Positions 20,885 through 31,098 are shown, counted from the first letter of the stretch. The stretch: 64,000 nt of DNA from Zizania palustris (GCA_019279435.1 JAAALK010000289.1:5152342-5216341), one strand, 5' to 3'. Notes: generated from the sequence alone by a model not told the origin. Program-made: numbers and translations.

Positions 20885-23149
20885 TCAGCTGCTGAAGGGG
20901 CACTGAAAAAACAGGTGGGCGGTGGATTCTTCTTCTCCGGTGTTGCAGAGGCAGCAGCTTAAATCTTGTTGCTGAGGCAAAATACGCTTCTGTCTTAAGA
21001 TCTCTTTGGAGTGGATTCTATTTTTGAGTAGTAGCCAAAAAAACACTTTGATCTTGCTAGAGCTCTTGGCTTTCCAAAGCCAGGAAAAAACAATGTTGGT
21101 TGGGAGTGCCGCGAACTGATGTCTGTAGAAGCGTCTGGAGGAGTAAATTGGGGTCCCCCAAATGAAAGTCCAATTGTCTGGGGTCATATCATTGTCGATG
21201 TTCTCCAGAATGATCGAGAGGAGATTGAATTCAAGAAGAGCCTCTTGGGAAAGAGGGAGATAGAAGTTGTCCTCTAATTGCGAATGTCCCAAGAAATGGC
21301 TGTAGGAGCAGTTGGGGGACTTGGAAAAGGAAAAGAGGCGAGGGAAGACAAGTTTTAGCGGGGTAATGTGCCAGCAATCCTCCCAAAAGGCGAGTGAAGT
21401 ACCTCTGCCAGGCAGGGGACGAGCAATGCCCCTGTAAATAGTGGAGAGCTTAAGGATATCCTTCCACCAGCGAGAGCCTTTAGGGGGGGCGAGGTGGGGA
21501 GCCAGAGGACAGTTCTGGTAGTGCCTCCAGGCCAGAGTGACCCAAGGTGTGTCAGCCAGTGAGAAGAATTTGTGAGCCTGTTTGAGCAAGAGAGCTACAT
21601 TTTGGGTTCGAAGATTGATGACACCAAGTCCACCTTTGAGCTTAGGCAGGCAAACCTTGCTCCAAGCAACCCTAGGGTGGGAGGAAGCGGATGAATTGTA
21701 ACCTCTCCATAGGCAGTGCCGACGCGCTCTGTCGATATGGTTAATAACCTTGACTGGGAGTTTAAAGGAGCACATGGTATAAGTAGGGAGAGCCGAGAAG
21801 ACAGAATTGACCAGTTGAAGCTTCCCAGCCAGGGACAGACAAAAGCTGGTACTAGAAAGACGACGCTCAATTCTGTCTAAGAGGGAGCTAAAGTCTCTGA
21901 ACCTAGGCGCAATGGTGCCTAGGGGGAGCCCCAAGTAGGTGAAAGGGAGGGACTCCAATTTGCATCCGAAAGAGGCTGCCAAGATGCAGGCGTCTTCGTT
22001 GGAAATGTTAAGAGGAATGAGGCTGGATTTCTCGAAGTTTACTCTGAGGCCGGAGACCGAAGAGAAGGTGTTTAGGAGGGCTTTGAATAGAAAAATGTTT
22101 CTTTGCTTAGCATTGAGGAAAATCATGGTATCATCCGCATATTGGACAATGGGGAAATCGTCGAGGGGATTGTGACAAGTGGGAGCTTCGAGAAATCCCA
22201 ACTCGGCGGCTCGGTTTATGATGTGCTGAAGGAGATCAGCCGCAACCACGAAGAGGAGGGGTGAAAGGGGGTCCCCTTGACGTACCCCCCTCTTACAATG
22301 GAAGAACTTGCCGGGGATACCATTGAGGAGGACAGCAGAATGACCCGATTTAAGGATGGTGCGGACCCACTCCACCCATTTTTGGGGGAAGCCCAGATGT
22401 TTAAACATGAGAAGAATGACAGAGTGCTCGATGGTGTCAAAAGCCTTTTCAAAGTCAAGCTTTAGAATGATGGTGCCGGCTTTGGAAGATTTGCAGAGAT
22501 GGGTGTATTCCAGGGACCAGGCGAAACAGTCTTGTATGGACCGATCTTTGATGAAGCCATATTGATTTTTGTGAATGATGGTAGGAATGATCGGTTGAAG
22601 TCGATTGGCCAGAATTTTGGTGAGGATTTTGATTGTAGTGTTAAGAAGAGAGATGGGCCTAAAATCCTTTACCAGGGAGGCCTGTTGAGATTTCGCAATG
22701 AGGGTGATGTAGGAGCCATTAAGCGGCAAGAGAAGACTCGGGGATGGGGAGGAGGAAAAGGAGTGGCCCAGATCAAGGAAATCCGGTTTGATGATGGGCC
22801 AACAAAGTTTGAAGAAGAGGCCGTTAAACCCGTCAGGCCCAGGGGCCTTGTCCGAGGGCAAGAGGCGAACCACTTGATCGAACTCATCAGCCGAGAGATC
22901 CACCGCCAGGTGATCAAGCCCAGGGTGGCTGGGGATAAGAGTATGAAGATTAAAGCTCATCACGGGATTGGTGGAGAAGCCCATTTTACTGAGGAAGAAA
23001 TCGAGGAAGGCCGAGGCCTTATCCGCAGCAGAGTAAGCCCAAGTTCCCTCAGGAGACTGGATGGCAGAAATAAGGTTCTGGCGCTTACGTGCACTGGCAG
23101 CAGCATGAAAAAATTTCGTGTTTTCATCTCCCAATTTTGTCCACCTCAC
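20885..23149 (-). CDS. LINE B reverse transcriptase and zinc region, 754-codon frame
   Basis: A long uninterrupted minus-strand frame with MRWTKLGDENTKFFHAAASA, SDKAPGPDGFNGLFFKLCWP, IAKSQQASLVKDFRPISLLN, NQYGFIKDRSIQDCFAWSLE, LKLDFEKAFDTIEHS, KRGVRQGDPLSPLLFV and catalytic YADDTMIF (YADD complement of 22131-22142). The thumb FTYLGLPLG is present, then the C-terminal KIKVFFWLLLKNRI and CCLCNTGEEESTAHLFFQC. It stops at 20885, while zinc-region homology runs on in another frame to about 20560. Members of this family prime on nicked target DNA. This is the best-preserved coding sequence in the window. Confidence 0.93.
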   Translation of the reverse strand: MRWTKLGDENTKFFHAAASARKRQNLISAIQSPEGTWAYSAADKASAFLDFFLSKMGFSTNPVMSFNLHTLIPSHPGLDHLAVDLSADEFDQVVRLLPSDKAPGPDGFNGLFFKLCWPIIKPDFLDLGHSFSSSPSPSLLLPLNGSYITLIAKSQQASLVKDFRPISLLNTTIKILTKILANRLQPIIPTIIHKNQYGFIKDRSIQDCFAWSLEYTHLCKSSKAGTIILKLDFEKAFDTIEHSVILLMFKHLGFPQKWVEWVRTILKSGHSAVLLNGIPGKFFHCKRGVRQGDPLSPLLFVVAADLLQHIINRAAELGFLEAPTCHNPLDDFPIVQYADDTMIFLNAKQRNIFLFKALLNTFSSVSGLRVNFEKSSLIPLNISNEDACILAASFGCKLESLPFTYLGLPLGTIAPRFRDFSSLLDRIERRLSSTSFCLSLAGKLQLVNSVFSALPTYTMCSFKLPVKVINHIDRARRHCLWRGYNSSASSHPRVAWSKVCLPKLKGGLGVINLRTQNVALLLKQAHKFFSLADTPWVTLAWRHYQNCPLAPHLAPPKGSRWWKDILKLSTIYRGIARPLPGRGTSLAFWEDCWHITPLKLVFPRLFSFSKSPNCSYSHFLGHSQLEDNFYLPLSQEALLEFNLLSIILENIDNDMTPDNWTFIWGTPIYSSRRFYRHQFAALPTNIVFSWLWKAKSSSKIKVFFWLLLKNRIHSKEILRQKRILPQQQDLSCCLCNTGEEESTAHLFFQCPFSS

Positions 23150-24216
23150 CGTGTATCGTTGTCTCCAGTAAATGTTTTGGAGTTGTAGGAGATTTGCAGT
23201 GTGATCTTTGAGAATAGATCTGAAGATCCTTTCAGGATGGGAAAGAGGTCTAAGATCCTCAGTATGATCAAGGAAGTGGATAATAGCCGTGGAGTTGCTG
23301 ATACGTTGGCTAAGAGGTCCACGATCTGAGTGCCATTTGGAAAGCCTTTTTGGAGCTCTCGAAGTTTATGTGCAATTCTGTAAGCGGGGTTCGATGGGGA
23401 AGAGGAAGAATTCCAGCTGGAAGCAACAGTGGGAAGGAATTGAGGGAGTTTTGTCCAGAAATTCTCAAAACGAAACAGCGAGGAACGAGGTAAGGTCGTG
23501 GCAATACGGGCGAGGCAAGGACAGTGATCAGAGGAGGAGTTAGGGAGAGCTTCAAAGTAAGTAGCGGGAAAGGAGGAAATCCAATGAGCGGAGGTTAGAC
23601 ACCAGTCTAGCTGGACCAGGAGAGGAGGGGATTGCATGTTGCTCCAGGTGAAAGCTCGACCCTGAAGACGAATATCCATGAGGCCGAGCAGGCTAATGGA
23701 GTTGTTAAAAGCATTCATGATAGCGAGATTGGCCCTCTGCCTATTGCGGTTTTCGGGGAAGCGGTACATGTTGAAATCTCCCATGAAAATCCAATCATCA
23801 TTTGGGAGGATGTTAAGGGAGTGCATCCAATCAATGAAGGCAGATCTGTCACGATGATGGCAGGGGCCATACACATTGGAGAGGGTCCAGGTACTGTTAT
23901 CCGTTGCGCTTCTAAGAGAGATCGTGAGGTGAAAAGGAGAGCTTGAATGAAGAGTACCCGTGAATTGCGAGCTATTCCAGGCCGTGAGGAGGCCACCGGA
24001 CGCGCCAGCGGAGGGGTGGAAGAGAAAGCAGTCGAATCGCTTGGGGAGGAATTTGCGGACCGCTATTTGATCCAAGAATTCCATTTTAGTTTCTTGTAGA
24101 CAGACAATGTTCGCACAATTGGAGTTGACAAGATTGCGAACAGCAAGGCGCTTGCAAGGAGCGTTAAGACCACGGATGTTCCAAGAGATGACACGCCATT
24201 CTCGAGATTTAGTCAT
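23146..24216 (-). CDS. LINE B endonuclease, 356-codon frame
   Basis: ATG at 24214-24216, MTKSREWRVISWNIRGLNAP. It carries CLQETKMEF, GASGGLLTAWNSS, NVYGPCHHRDRSAFIDWMHS, DDWIFMGDFNMYRFPENRNR, FTWSNMQSPPLLVQLDWCLT and SSDHCPCLAR, the ordered Asn, Glu, Tyr, Asp/Asn and SDH motifs of an L1 apurinic-like endonuclease. All visible catalytic boxes are present. The frame slips near 23400 and ends at 23146, overlapping by a few bases the start of the RT frame, so one or two indels separate it from RT. It is the first part of ORF2. Confidence 0.92.
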   Translation of the reverse strand: MTKSREWRVISWNIRGLNAPCKRLAVRNLVNSNCANIVCLQETKMEFLDQIAVRKFLPKRFDCFLFHPSAGASGGLLTAWNSSQFTGTLHSSSPFHLTISLRSATDNSTWTLSNVYGPCHHRDRSAFIDWMHSLNILPNDDWIFMGDFNMYRFPENRNRQRANLAIMNAFNNSISLLGLMDIRLQGRAFTWSNMQSPPLLVQLDWCLTSAHWISSFPATYFEALPNSSSDHCPCLARIATTLPRSSLFRFENFWTKLPQFLPTVASSWNSSSSPSNPAYRIAHKLRELQKGFPNGTQIVDLLANVSATPRLLSTSLIILRILDLFPILKGSSDLFSKITLQISYNSKTFTGDNDTR

Positions 24217-24249
24217 TGATGAACAAAAAAGTTATTTTGGCCCAATCGG

Positions 24250-24489
24250 AATTCAGTTTTAGAAAAAAAATTAGCAATCAAGCTGAGATTACGACTGAAG
24301 TGCTATATGGAGATAATTATGACAGGGGCCTGGTCCCTATGGCTACATCGAAACAACTGCATCTTCAGACAAGGAATTCCCTCAATCGGCACGTGGTTAA
24401 CCTTATTTATTTCTTCTCCAAAAATTCAGAGTCAGAGATGTAAACTTATTTTAAGAGACCTGATCTTGTCTTGGATAGCAAACTTATAA
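24250..24489 (+). pseudogene. LINE A C-terminal zinc region, final part
   Basis: After LINE B the plus strand continues. From 24307 the frame reads MEIIMTGAWSLWLHRNNCIF and SIGTWLTLFIS, ending ILSWIANL at 24489. MAAWSLWL..N..F occupies the same place in LINE C, which confirms that this is the terminus of ORF2. A 3' UTR of about 130 bp and the terminal hairpin follow. Confidence 0.85.
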
Positions 24490-24756
24490 GCTAGTTCTTT
24501 TATTCATTTTAGCCTACCATGGAAGTATGTTGGGTATGCTTTTCCTTTGTAAACTCTTGTTCGGGTGGATTGCCATTGTTTAATATATAACCACGGTAGG
24601 AGCCTCTCCTACTGGTTATTCTAAAAAAAATCAAACATACATCCTCCCAACAAATCGGAAAAAACAATACCCATCCACCCAAAAGATCAGAAAAAACTAA
24701 CCATGACTGTGATCCCAAATGTTAGGAGAAACTAACCAAAACTTAAAAAAGCACAC

Positions 24757-24916
24757 AAATGAGAAGATTGAAAAACCCCTTTGTTAAATTGGCTAGCTCA
24801 GTTCTAGTTTCTTTTTGTTTTCTGTTCTCTAAGGATCTTTTGTACCCCTTCGGCCTTTTGGTCTTTTTAATATACTTCTCAGCAGGAGCATCTCCTACTG
24901 TTTTATTTCAAAAAAA
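24757..24916 (+). mobile_element. very short 5'-truncated L1 copy (3' end only)
   Basis: A 3' UTR-like stretch (TTTGTACCCCTTCGGCC...) ends in GCAGGAGCATCTCCTACTG (24882-24900) and an A-run at 24910-24916, matching the terminal hairpin of LINE A. The flanks share AAAAAA(G/T)CACACA (about 24747 and 24910), a possible target duplication. No coding part. Confidence 0.6.
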
Positions 24917-25656
24917 TCACACATATTGAAAAGCTAACTGCTGTAGCAAAATAAATTGCACATATGTTCTCCTAGAAAATAACAAAACTAACAGGTATTG
25001 AGAAAAATAATGGTCTACATCGTCCACAAAATCCAGAAAAACTAACCAAAACCACGAATCCACAGTCCTAGAAAATTAGGAGAAACTAACCAATACAAAT
25101 CACACATGTAGTTCCAAAAATTGTAAAAAATTATGACTAGAAAATTTGGCGTAAAATACTATTTTTTCCTTGCAATGCACAGGCAATTTGCTAGTTTGCA
25201 AAAAACAAAAAAAAACAAAAAAAACAAAAAAAAAGATGGAAGTGTTATATCAGTTCACTAAGTTTTGCTGGGAACAGACAACTATTTTTCTTATTTGTTT
25301 GCGTACAGAGCTCAAATTGCTTATTTTCTTCTCTAAATCTCAGACTAGGGAGCATCATAGAAAAGGTTGGATTTGCTGCAACATACACTTTTCCATGTAT
25401 ATAATGATATATAAATCAATGGTTTCAGAATACAAATCACTATTTTCTCTGAAAACATAATATTTCCAGTGTGAGCACTACTGCAGAAGACAAGTAATTT
25501 TATGTGATTTTCATTTGCTTTTCTGTTTCAAGCATGATTTCAGGCCTGGAAAAAATAGATGACTTAAATTTTGATGGCAGATACAACTAGAACAGACAAA
25601 TTAACCAGAGAAAACCTGAAGAACAATGCTGAACATGTGACTATCAATATGTAAAA
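24917..25656. other. A/T-rich intron sequence with loose GAAAAACTAACC repeats
   Basis: Several diverged AGAAAAACTAACCA phrases (24990-25110) and a long A-rich run at 25199-25234 (A blocks separated by single C). No gene or element ends recognised. Confidence 0.55.
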
Positions 25657-26652
25657 TGTTAGGACCGGACTCCACTATGGGAGGCGCCAGCCCATAGAGG
25701 CCCTGCTAAGGGCTATGTTATCTCAATCCAATTAGTTATTTCTGTTTAGATTATTTCTGTTTCAGATTAGAGATTAAATTGTATCAGGTCTATAATACCG
25801 CTTAAGGGATATGGAATAAAGCAAGCCTAGCAATGTACTCGTTGCTAGGGTTCCCCCTACTTCTGCCCCTGCTCCTGTGCACGCCAGGGCCTTCACGGCG
25901 CCCACACACCGGTCGGCACCCTGGCTGCCGATCGACCACCCAGCCATCCCTATAACCTACGTTCAAGAAAGGCAAGTCCTACCAATCTGGTATCAGAGAT
26001 GCCGGGTTCCGACGATGAGGACCCGCCCCAACCGGTGACTTCTGTTGCGGCAACTGCGGTCTCTGAGCCTCTTGCCAAGGTGCTGACCGATCTGGTGCAC
26101 TCAGTCGCCGGCATACAAGCATACCTGGCGGCCAGGGATGGCCAGTTTCCGTATGGTCTGCCAAGGGTTGGAACTATGGCGCCATGTGCCCATGCCCGCC
26201 AATCTTGCCAGGGATCAGCACCTTGGCGCCATCCCTGCCAACCGCAATCCCAACTGCTGCACCACCGCCCATGTGTATCCACCAAATCAACTTCCCCCAC
26301 TCACCTTCACCAATTCCGTCCATGGGACTGCCTTCAGCGGGACTCTCCATGGGTGGCGCGCCCGGGCCATGTACACAGGCTCCTCAGCAGGACATCTACA
26401 ACAACCCTTCCATGCTCATGGGGGGCGCACCGCCTCCTTTCCACGGACTCTACAAACTCGATGTGAGCAATATTTTCGCGGACAACGCACCCTAGCCTTA
26501 GACAGGGTGTGGCTCGCATCGTACCATCTGACCAACATGACCTATAGACATGGTACTACACCTTGGAGCAAGATGAGGGCATGCCTAGCTAGGACCGATT
26601 CAAGGAACTGTGCCATCTGTGTTTCGGGCCAGCCGTTCGCATCAACAGATTG
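25657..26652 (+). mobile_element. Ty3/gypsy element, 5' LTR and gag start only
   Basis: LTR 25657-25984 (TGTTAGGACCGG...CCTACCA), primer-binding site TGGTATCAGAGATGCC at 25988, then gag. The gag sequence breaks at about 26652, where it abuts the RTE-type LINE on the opposite strand. The 3' half and second LTR are not in the window. Confidence 0.8.
25999..26652 (+). pseudogene. gypsy gag fragment
   Basis: Starts at ATG 25999, MPGSDDEDPPQPVTSVAATA, with a helical LAKVLTDLVHSVAGIQAYL. It frameshifts near 26170. Later frames carry PPFHGLYKLDV and YHLT, then a T-W-YYT-LEQDEGMPS-DRFKELCHL-FGP box recognisable across frames, the capsid motif of grass gypsy elements. Truncated before the zinc knuckle. 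Confidence 0.65.
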
Positions 26653-27126
26653 GGACTTTGTTGGGACTTTATGCTTATCCAATGCCCACCATATGAGATT
26701 CCTAGGTATTTTATCATAGACCTTTTCCAAGTCGATAAAAACCATGTGCAAGTCCTTCTGCTCCTTATACCGCTCCATGACCTGTCTTATTAAAAAAATT
26801 GCTTCCATGGTTGACCTTCCAGGCATGAATACAAATTGGTTCATGGTGATATGCGTCATTCCTCTTAGGCGATGCTCAATAACTCTCTCCCAAAGCTTCA
26901 TAGTGTGGCTCATGAGCTTAATCCCTCGATAGTTGGTACAACTTTGAATATCTTCCTTGTTCTTGAAGATTGGTACTAATGTACTCCTCCTCCACTCATC
27001 GGGCATCTTGTTTGATCGAAAAATATGGTTGAACAACTTGGTTAGCCCAACGATAGCAATATCCCCAAGGCCTTTCCACACCTCTATTGGGATACCATCC
27101 GGACCCATCGCCTTGCCCCCTTTCAT
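26653..27126 (-). pseudogene. RTE reverse transcriptase, N-terminal half
   Basis: Reads KAMGPDGIPIEVWKGLGDIA, STLVPIFKNKEDIQSCTNYR, GIKLMSHTMKLWERVIEHRL, FMPGRSTMEAIFLIRQ and MVFIDLEKVYDKIPRNLIWW, i.e. RT motifs 0-3 with the first catalytic Asp. The palm YADD and thumb are deleted. A stop and frame change around 27130-27250 separate it from the endonuclease. Confidence 0.88.
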
Positions 27127-27258
27127 CCTCTTTAAAGCTTCTTTGACCTCTGACTATTGGATCCTGCGTACAAAGCATCTATTTAAATCATCAAAGGAGT
27201 CATCCAATTGGGTGTCCATAGTCTCATTCTCACCATTGAAAAGATTGTCAAAATACCT

Positions 27259-28818
27259 CTACCACCTCTGTTTGATGTCTTGTCCTTTCATCAAGAGTTG
27301 ATCCATCTCATCTTTAATGCATTTAACTTGGTTGAGGTCCCTTGACTTCCTTTCCCGAATCCTAGCCATCTTGTAGACATCCTTCTCCCCTTCTTTTGTA
27401 CTTAGTCTTCGGTAAAGATCATCATAGGCTCGACCCTTTGCCTCACTCACAGCTCGCTTAGCAGTCTTCTTTGCTACCTTATACCTCTCTATGTTGACCG
27501 CGCTCCTGTCAAGGAACAAGCTCTTGTAACATTCTTTCTTCTCCTTTATTGCCTTTTGAACATCCTCGGTCCACCACCAAGTATCTTTAGGTTCACCTCT
27601 GCTCCCTTTGGTCACTCCAAACACTTCTGACGCCACCTTCCTAATACAAGTTGCCATCTTCACCCACATGTTGTTTGCATCTTCTTCTTCGGACAAAGCA
27701 CCCTCCACAGAAACTCTTTCCTTAAAAACTTCGGATGTCTCCCTTTTGAGTTTCCACCACTTCGTCCTCGCAATTTTGGCTTGTTTATCCCTATGGGTAC
27801 GGATCCGAAAACGAAAGTCAGCCACCACAAGATTATGTTGGGGCACAACACTCTCTCCAGGTATCACCTTACAATCCAAACATGCTTGTTTATCTTCTCT
27901 CCTAGTGAGAACGAAGTCGATCTGGCTCGAACGATGGCCACTACTAAAAGTCACCAAATGAGAATCTCTCTTTCTGAAGAAAGTGTTGGCTATCACTAGG
28001 TTGTAGGCTACAGCGAAGTCCAAAATATCCTCTCCTTCTTGATTCCTACTACCATACCCGAAACCTCCATGAGCCAGCTCATAACCTGCCTTTGTTGAAC
28101 CTACATGACCATTGAGATCTCCCCCTATGAAAAGCTTCTCATTGGTTGGTACTGCTCTGACCATGCTAAATAAGTCTTCCCAGAACTTTCTCTTCTCGCT
28201 CTCACTGAGACCAACCTGAGGGGCATATGCACTTATTATGTTCAAGACCACATCCCCCAAAACTAGTTTGACTAAGATAATCCTATCTCCCTACCTTTTG
28301 ACAACCACCACTCCATCCTTAAGGCTCTTATCAATCAGGATACCTACTGCATTTTTGTTTGCCACTGTTCCTGAGTACCAAAGCTTGAAACCAGTGTTCT
28401 CCACCTCCTTCGCTTTTTGCCCCTTCCATTTTGTCTCCTGGACACATAGGATATTAACACGCCTCCTACTCGCTGCATCGACTAACTCTCTTAGCTTACC
28501 TGTAAGGGACCCTACGTTCCAACTACCTACATGGATCCTAGTCGGCTCAACTAGCTTCCTTACCCCTCGCACCCGTTGAGACAGATGCGAAGACCCTTGC
28601 ACATTTGTCACTACACCCGGGCGTCGATGTAGCGCGCCACTAAGGAAGCAACGACCCAATCCTTGCTCACTTGACACCGCATCCAGATCACGACACGGCG
28701 CGCCACCAAGGGGGTGGCGGCCCGGCCCTTGCCCATTTAACACCATACCCGGGTTCCGATATGGCGCGTCGCTAAGAGGGTTACGCCCCAACGGTTTTCT
28801 ATTGGGTTTCATTTCCAT
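27259..28818 (-). pseudogene. RTE endonuclease in two frames
   Basis: 28818-28291 reads IHVGSWNVGSLTGKLRELVD, ILCVQETKWKGQ and VGILIDKSLKDGVVVV. 28260-27259 then reads LNIISAYAPQVGLSESEKRK, KLFIGGDLNGHVGS, GDEIL-like GEDILDFAVAYNLVIANTFF, HRSSQIDFVLTRREDK and the catalytic end PQHNLVVADFR. This is the apurinic-like endonuclease of the RTE clade (the domain often misannotated as craniofacial development protein). One stop/frame change near 28270. The N-terminal 40 residues contain decayed GG(A/C)PCRDL-type repeats. Confidence 0.88.
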
Positions 28819-29126
28819 TTGAGTGGCTAAGTTTTTTATAGCTGGCTCGCCACGCCTAACGCAACCCTCCTCCTTGTACCTGGACTTGGGACCAGGCTAT
28901 GCTGCACCAACATATGCTGAGACAAACCAATGATGCATATGTCTACTTGGACAAGTATGATGGCATTTGTGCTTGCATAAACTAACAAAATAGTCAGGGT
29001 AACTCTAATTTATCATTTTTCCTCGATGGGACTATGATAAGCTTCCTGTATGTTATAACTTATAAACAATGAATTACAATGCGAAACATTGTATTAACAA
29101 AGAAGGTTCTCATTGGCTGAAGATAC

Positions 29127-29328
29127 CTGCTGACTCAAAACGAATGTGACCAGGCCTAACCATAACTGGAACAATGTCATCTGATGTATCAGATTCTTCC
29201 TCATAATGGCTTTGGCTTAAAAATGGCAGGCTCGAGTCGTTTTGATTCTCTGATGTGGAAGGCAAGCCATCTCGTTTGCTTGATGATGGGCAATCAGCCG
29301 CAGTTGGTGATTCCTGATAGTGCACTTT
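29127..29328 (-). CDS. coilin-like gene, internal exon with the VRPGHIRFES box
   Basis: 202 nt between TTTGTAG and GTATCTTC on the minus strand, phase 0 in and phase 1 out. It encodes KVHYQESPTAADCPSSSKRD, a Ser/Asn-rich acidic linker with SHYEEESDTSDD, then IVPVMVRPGHIRFESA. The basic-acidic-basic layout and the VRPGHIRFE box are, from memory, characteristic of plant coilin, the Cajal-body scaffold that organises snRNP maturation in the nucleus. Phase fits both neighbours (30396-30470 upstream, 10337-10374 downstream). The frame has no stop and the splice sites are canonical, so it looks functional, although the next intron is 18.75 kb. Confidence 0.75.
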
Positions 29329-30395
29329 CTACAAAAATATACATCATAGTAATTAAGGCAGTAAGGCGAGGCTTACACCTATGGAAAACATAGGATTTAG
29401 GGAAAAATATCAATAGATAAGTAGTAAATTCTAAATAACAATAGCAATATAGCATGATAAAAATAACAATACAATATCAACTTGTAGTATTGTCATTTTA
29501 GATACCTTATATAAAACTAAAAAAAATATTGTTAAAATTTCAATAACACATTTAAAATTATGTCTAATAACATATTTAAAGTGCAGTTTAACAATCTATT
29601 AATATAAATCTGATCCAGCAGCCCATTAGTTATTTTTCATCTATAAACCCTAACTTCTCTCCCGCTCCACTCCTCTCTCTCTCTCTCTCAGCCTCACTCT
29701 TCCAATCGCTGCACCCCTCTTCTCTCCCCCCTCTTCCGCACCATGCTGTGCCTAGCCTCACCACACCCCACTCGTGCCCGGCCCCGCCTGGCCTCTCTGC
29801 ACCAAATCTAGCCTCTCCATGTCAAATCTACTCCGTACCCAGCCCTCTGTGCGCCCCACGTGTGGTAAGGTGTTGGGACACCTTACCCTCCCCGACTGCT
29901 CTACCACCTAAGCGAAGTTTTAGCGACGTTTTAATAACTATGATATACATTTTTTAGGAAAAACTATGATATACATTGAAGATAAACATATTTGTTTAAC
30001 ACATTTTATGTCCAGAATGGGGAAAAGACTATATATAGCAACACAGTTCCAAGCTGAAGGAAAAGAAATAGATGGAGAGTAGCAAAACGTTCAGTTTCAA
30101 AGGAAGCAGGAAGTTGGATAGCTTTCCTGCCAGTGAAACATACCAATGAAGAAGGCATTGTCACGGCAGTCAATAATTAGAGAAGTTGTACAATTTAAAA
30201 CAAGAAGAGTTCGTTCAAAAAAGGGAAGCCCGTATGGGATTGCAACATGCAAATTTTGGTAATCCAGAAGCTCTTCTCTCTTGAATCCACAACATTTTAA
30301 CAGAGATTATACCAGGTATGGACTTGTAGTAGAGATAAATGTATATAAGGCCAGAAACAAGATACAAACATATCATTTATGATTTAACTATTTAC
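29329..30395. other. 1067-bp coilin intron
   Basis: The only small intron visible. A C/T-rich segment at about 29640-29900 starts with TATAAACCCTAACTTCTCTC and (CT)n, resembling a ribosomal-gene-type 5' leader, but no coding frame follows. The rest is A/T-rich. Confidence 0.65.
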
Positions 30396-30470
30396 CTCAT
30401 TCAATTGTTCTTTTGCTTTCTGTTTAAGTTGTCTTTTGAGTTTCTTACGCCGAGCACTTCTAGATGGTAC
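30396..30470 (-). CDS. coilin-like gene, internal exon with the basic PSRSARRKK box
   Basis: 75 nt (25 codons) on the minus strand between TTTTATCAG and GTAAATAG, phase 0 at both ends. Encodes VPSRSARRKKLKRQLKQ followed by KAKEQLNE, a strongly basic stretch suited to nuclear/nucleolar targeting. Plant coilins, as I recall, carry PSRSARRKK at this place, before the acidic linker. It follows the exon at 49551-49620 across a 19.08-kb intron. Confidence 0.78.
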
Positions 30471-30798
30471 CTGATAAAACACAGGAGTCAGGACAGCAAA
30501 GGAACATTATGTATGGGATAAATGAAATAAAATGCACATACAGAAAATCATGGCATCAAAAAGACAAAAAACATTTATTTACTGCAGTCCTATGTTTCAT
30601 AATGTTATGGGTAAATTTGTGGTTGCTATGCTGCACTGTGAAATCTAGTCAATTAAACAAAACTATACTTGGTTGTGGTCAGCAATCATCATTGTGTATT
30701 GAGGTGGCTTTTTCACAGACTTCTTTATGACATTTGTCTGTACAGGCTAACTGAAGCATCTAGGCATCTCATTTAGCTTTACTTCTCTATTCCATCGT
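30471..30798. other. intron sequence left of the 30.8-47 kb nest
   Basis: Ordinary A/T-rich intron. Its last part (30725-30798, TTTATGACATTTGTCTGTAC...) is repeated at about 47665-47752 on the far side of the nest. Confidence 0.6.
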
Positions 30799-31098
30799 TG
30801 CCATGGGCTAGGGTTTTGAGCCTAGCCCAGCCAGCCATGAACAGTACCCACCGGGTACTGTATCAGATTAAGAGTCCAATTAGGTTTAGGGTTAGAAGTC
30901 CTATTTCCTGTCCTTCCTATAATAAGAGGACTTCTACCCTATATAAAGAAATCCATAGTTTGTAATTAGAAAGTCAAGAAAGAATTAGCTTATATTAGGC
31001 CGAGTTGGAGCCCTACCTTGCTAGTGCGGAGGCTACCACGCCAACGAGGCTAGGGACCAATTCAGCCATGGGTTCTAGATATTCCGATGCATGTGACA
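30799..31098 (+). repeat. 5' LTR of the 30.8-kb element
   Basis: TG...CA ends. TATA box in CCCTATATAAAGAAATCC near 30936-30953. Contains GAACAGTACCCACCGGGTAC, a palindrome-like core shared in form with the other two LTRs of this type. Confidence 0.85.

Larger units (their letters stand above)
20513..24238 (-). mobile_element. LINE B: L1-type element with near-intact ORF2, inserted in LINE A
   Basis: Minus-strand element with a T-run (its poly-A) at 20514-20521, a 3' hairpin at 20529-20545, and a 5' end just upstream of the ORF2 start codon. An imperfect target duplication GGCCAGAATAGG (20501-20512) matches GGCCCAATCGG (24239-24249). LINE A coding resumes after it. ORF1 is absent (5' truncation). 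ORF2 has essentially one frameshift. Confidence 0.92.
11037..24625 (+). mobile_element. LINE A: L1-type non-LTR element, split by two later insertions
   Basis: Pieces at 11037-12769, 17647-20512 and 24250-24625 read ORF1, endonuclease tail, RT and C-terminal zinc region in order. The element ends in a hairpin (24596-24612) and an A-run. A candidate 13-bp target duplication AAAAATCAAACAT lies at 11024-11036 and 24626-24638. Copia B entered ORF1 and LINE B entered the C-terminal zinc region. An internal deletion joins the end of ORF1 to the endonuclease tail near 17755. Confidence 0.9.
26653..28920 (-). mobile_element. RTE-type non-LTR retrotransposon, 3' part missing
   Basis: Minus-strand endonuclease (28818-27259) then RT (27126-26653). 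The right end has the 5' leader TGGTCCCAAGTCCAGGTACA and GGGTTGCGTTAGGCGTGGCG, which I recognise from plant RTE elements. RT breaks off after PRNLIWWALDKHKVPTK, before the YADD box, at the junction with the gypsy fragment. The loss of the 3' rather than the 5' end is unusual for a LINE. Confidence 0.85.

Noticed and set aside
22499..23188. 229-codon plus-strand frame
   Set aside because: Antisense shadow of the LINE B RT frame.
27608..28579. Plus-strand frames of 113-117 codons
   Set aside because: Antisense to the RTE endonuclease.
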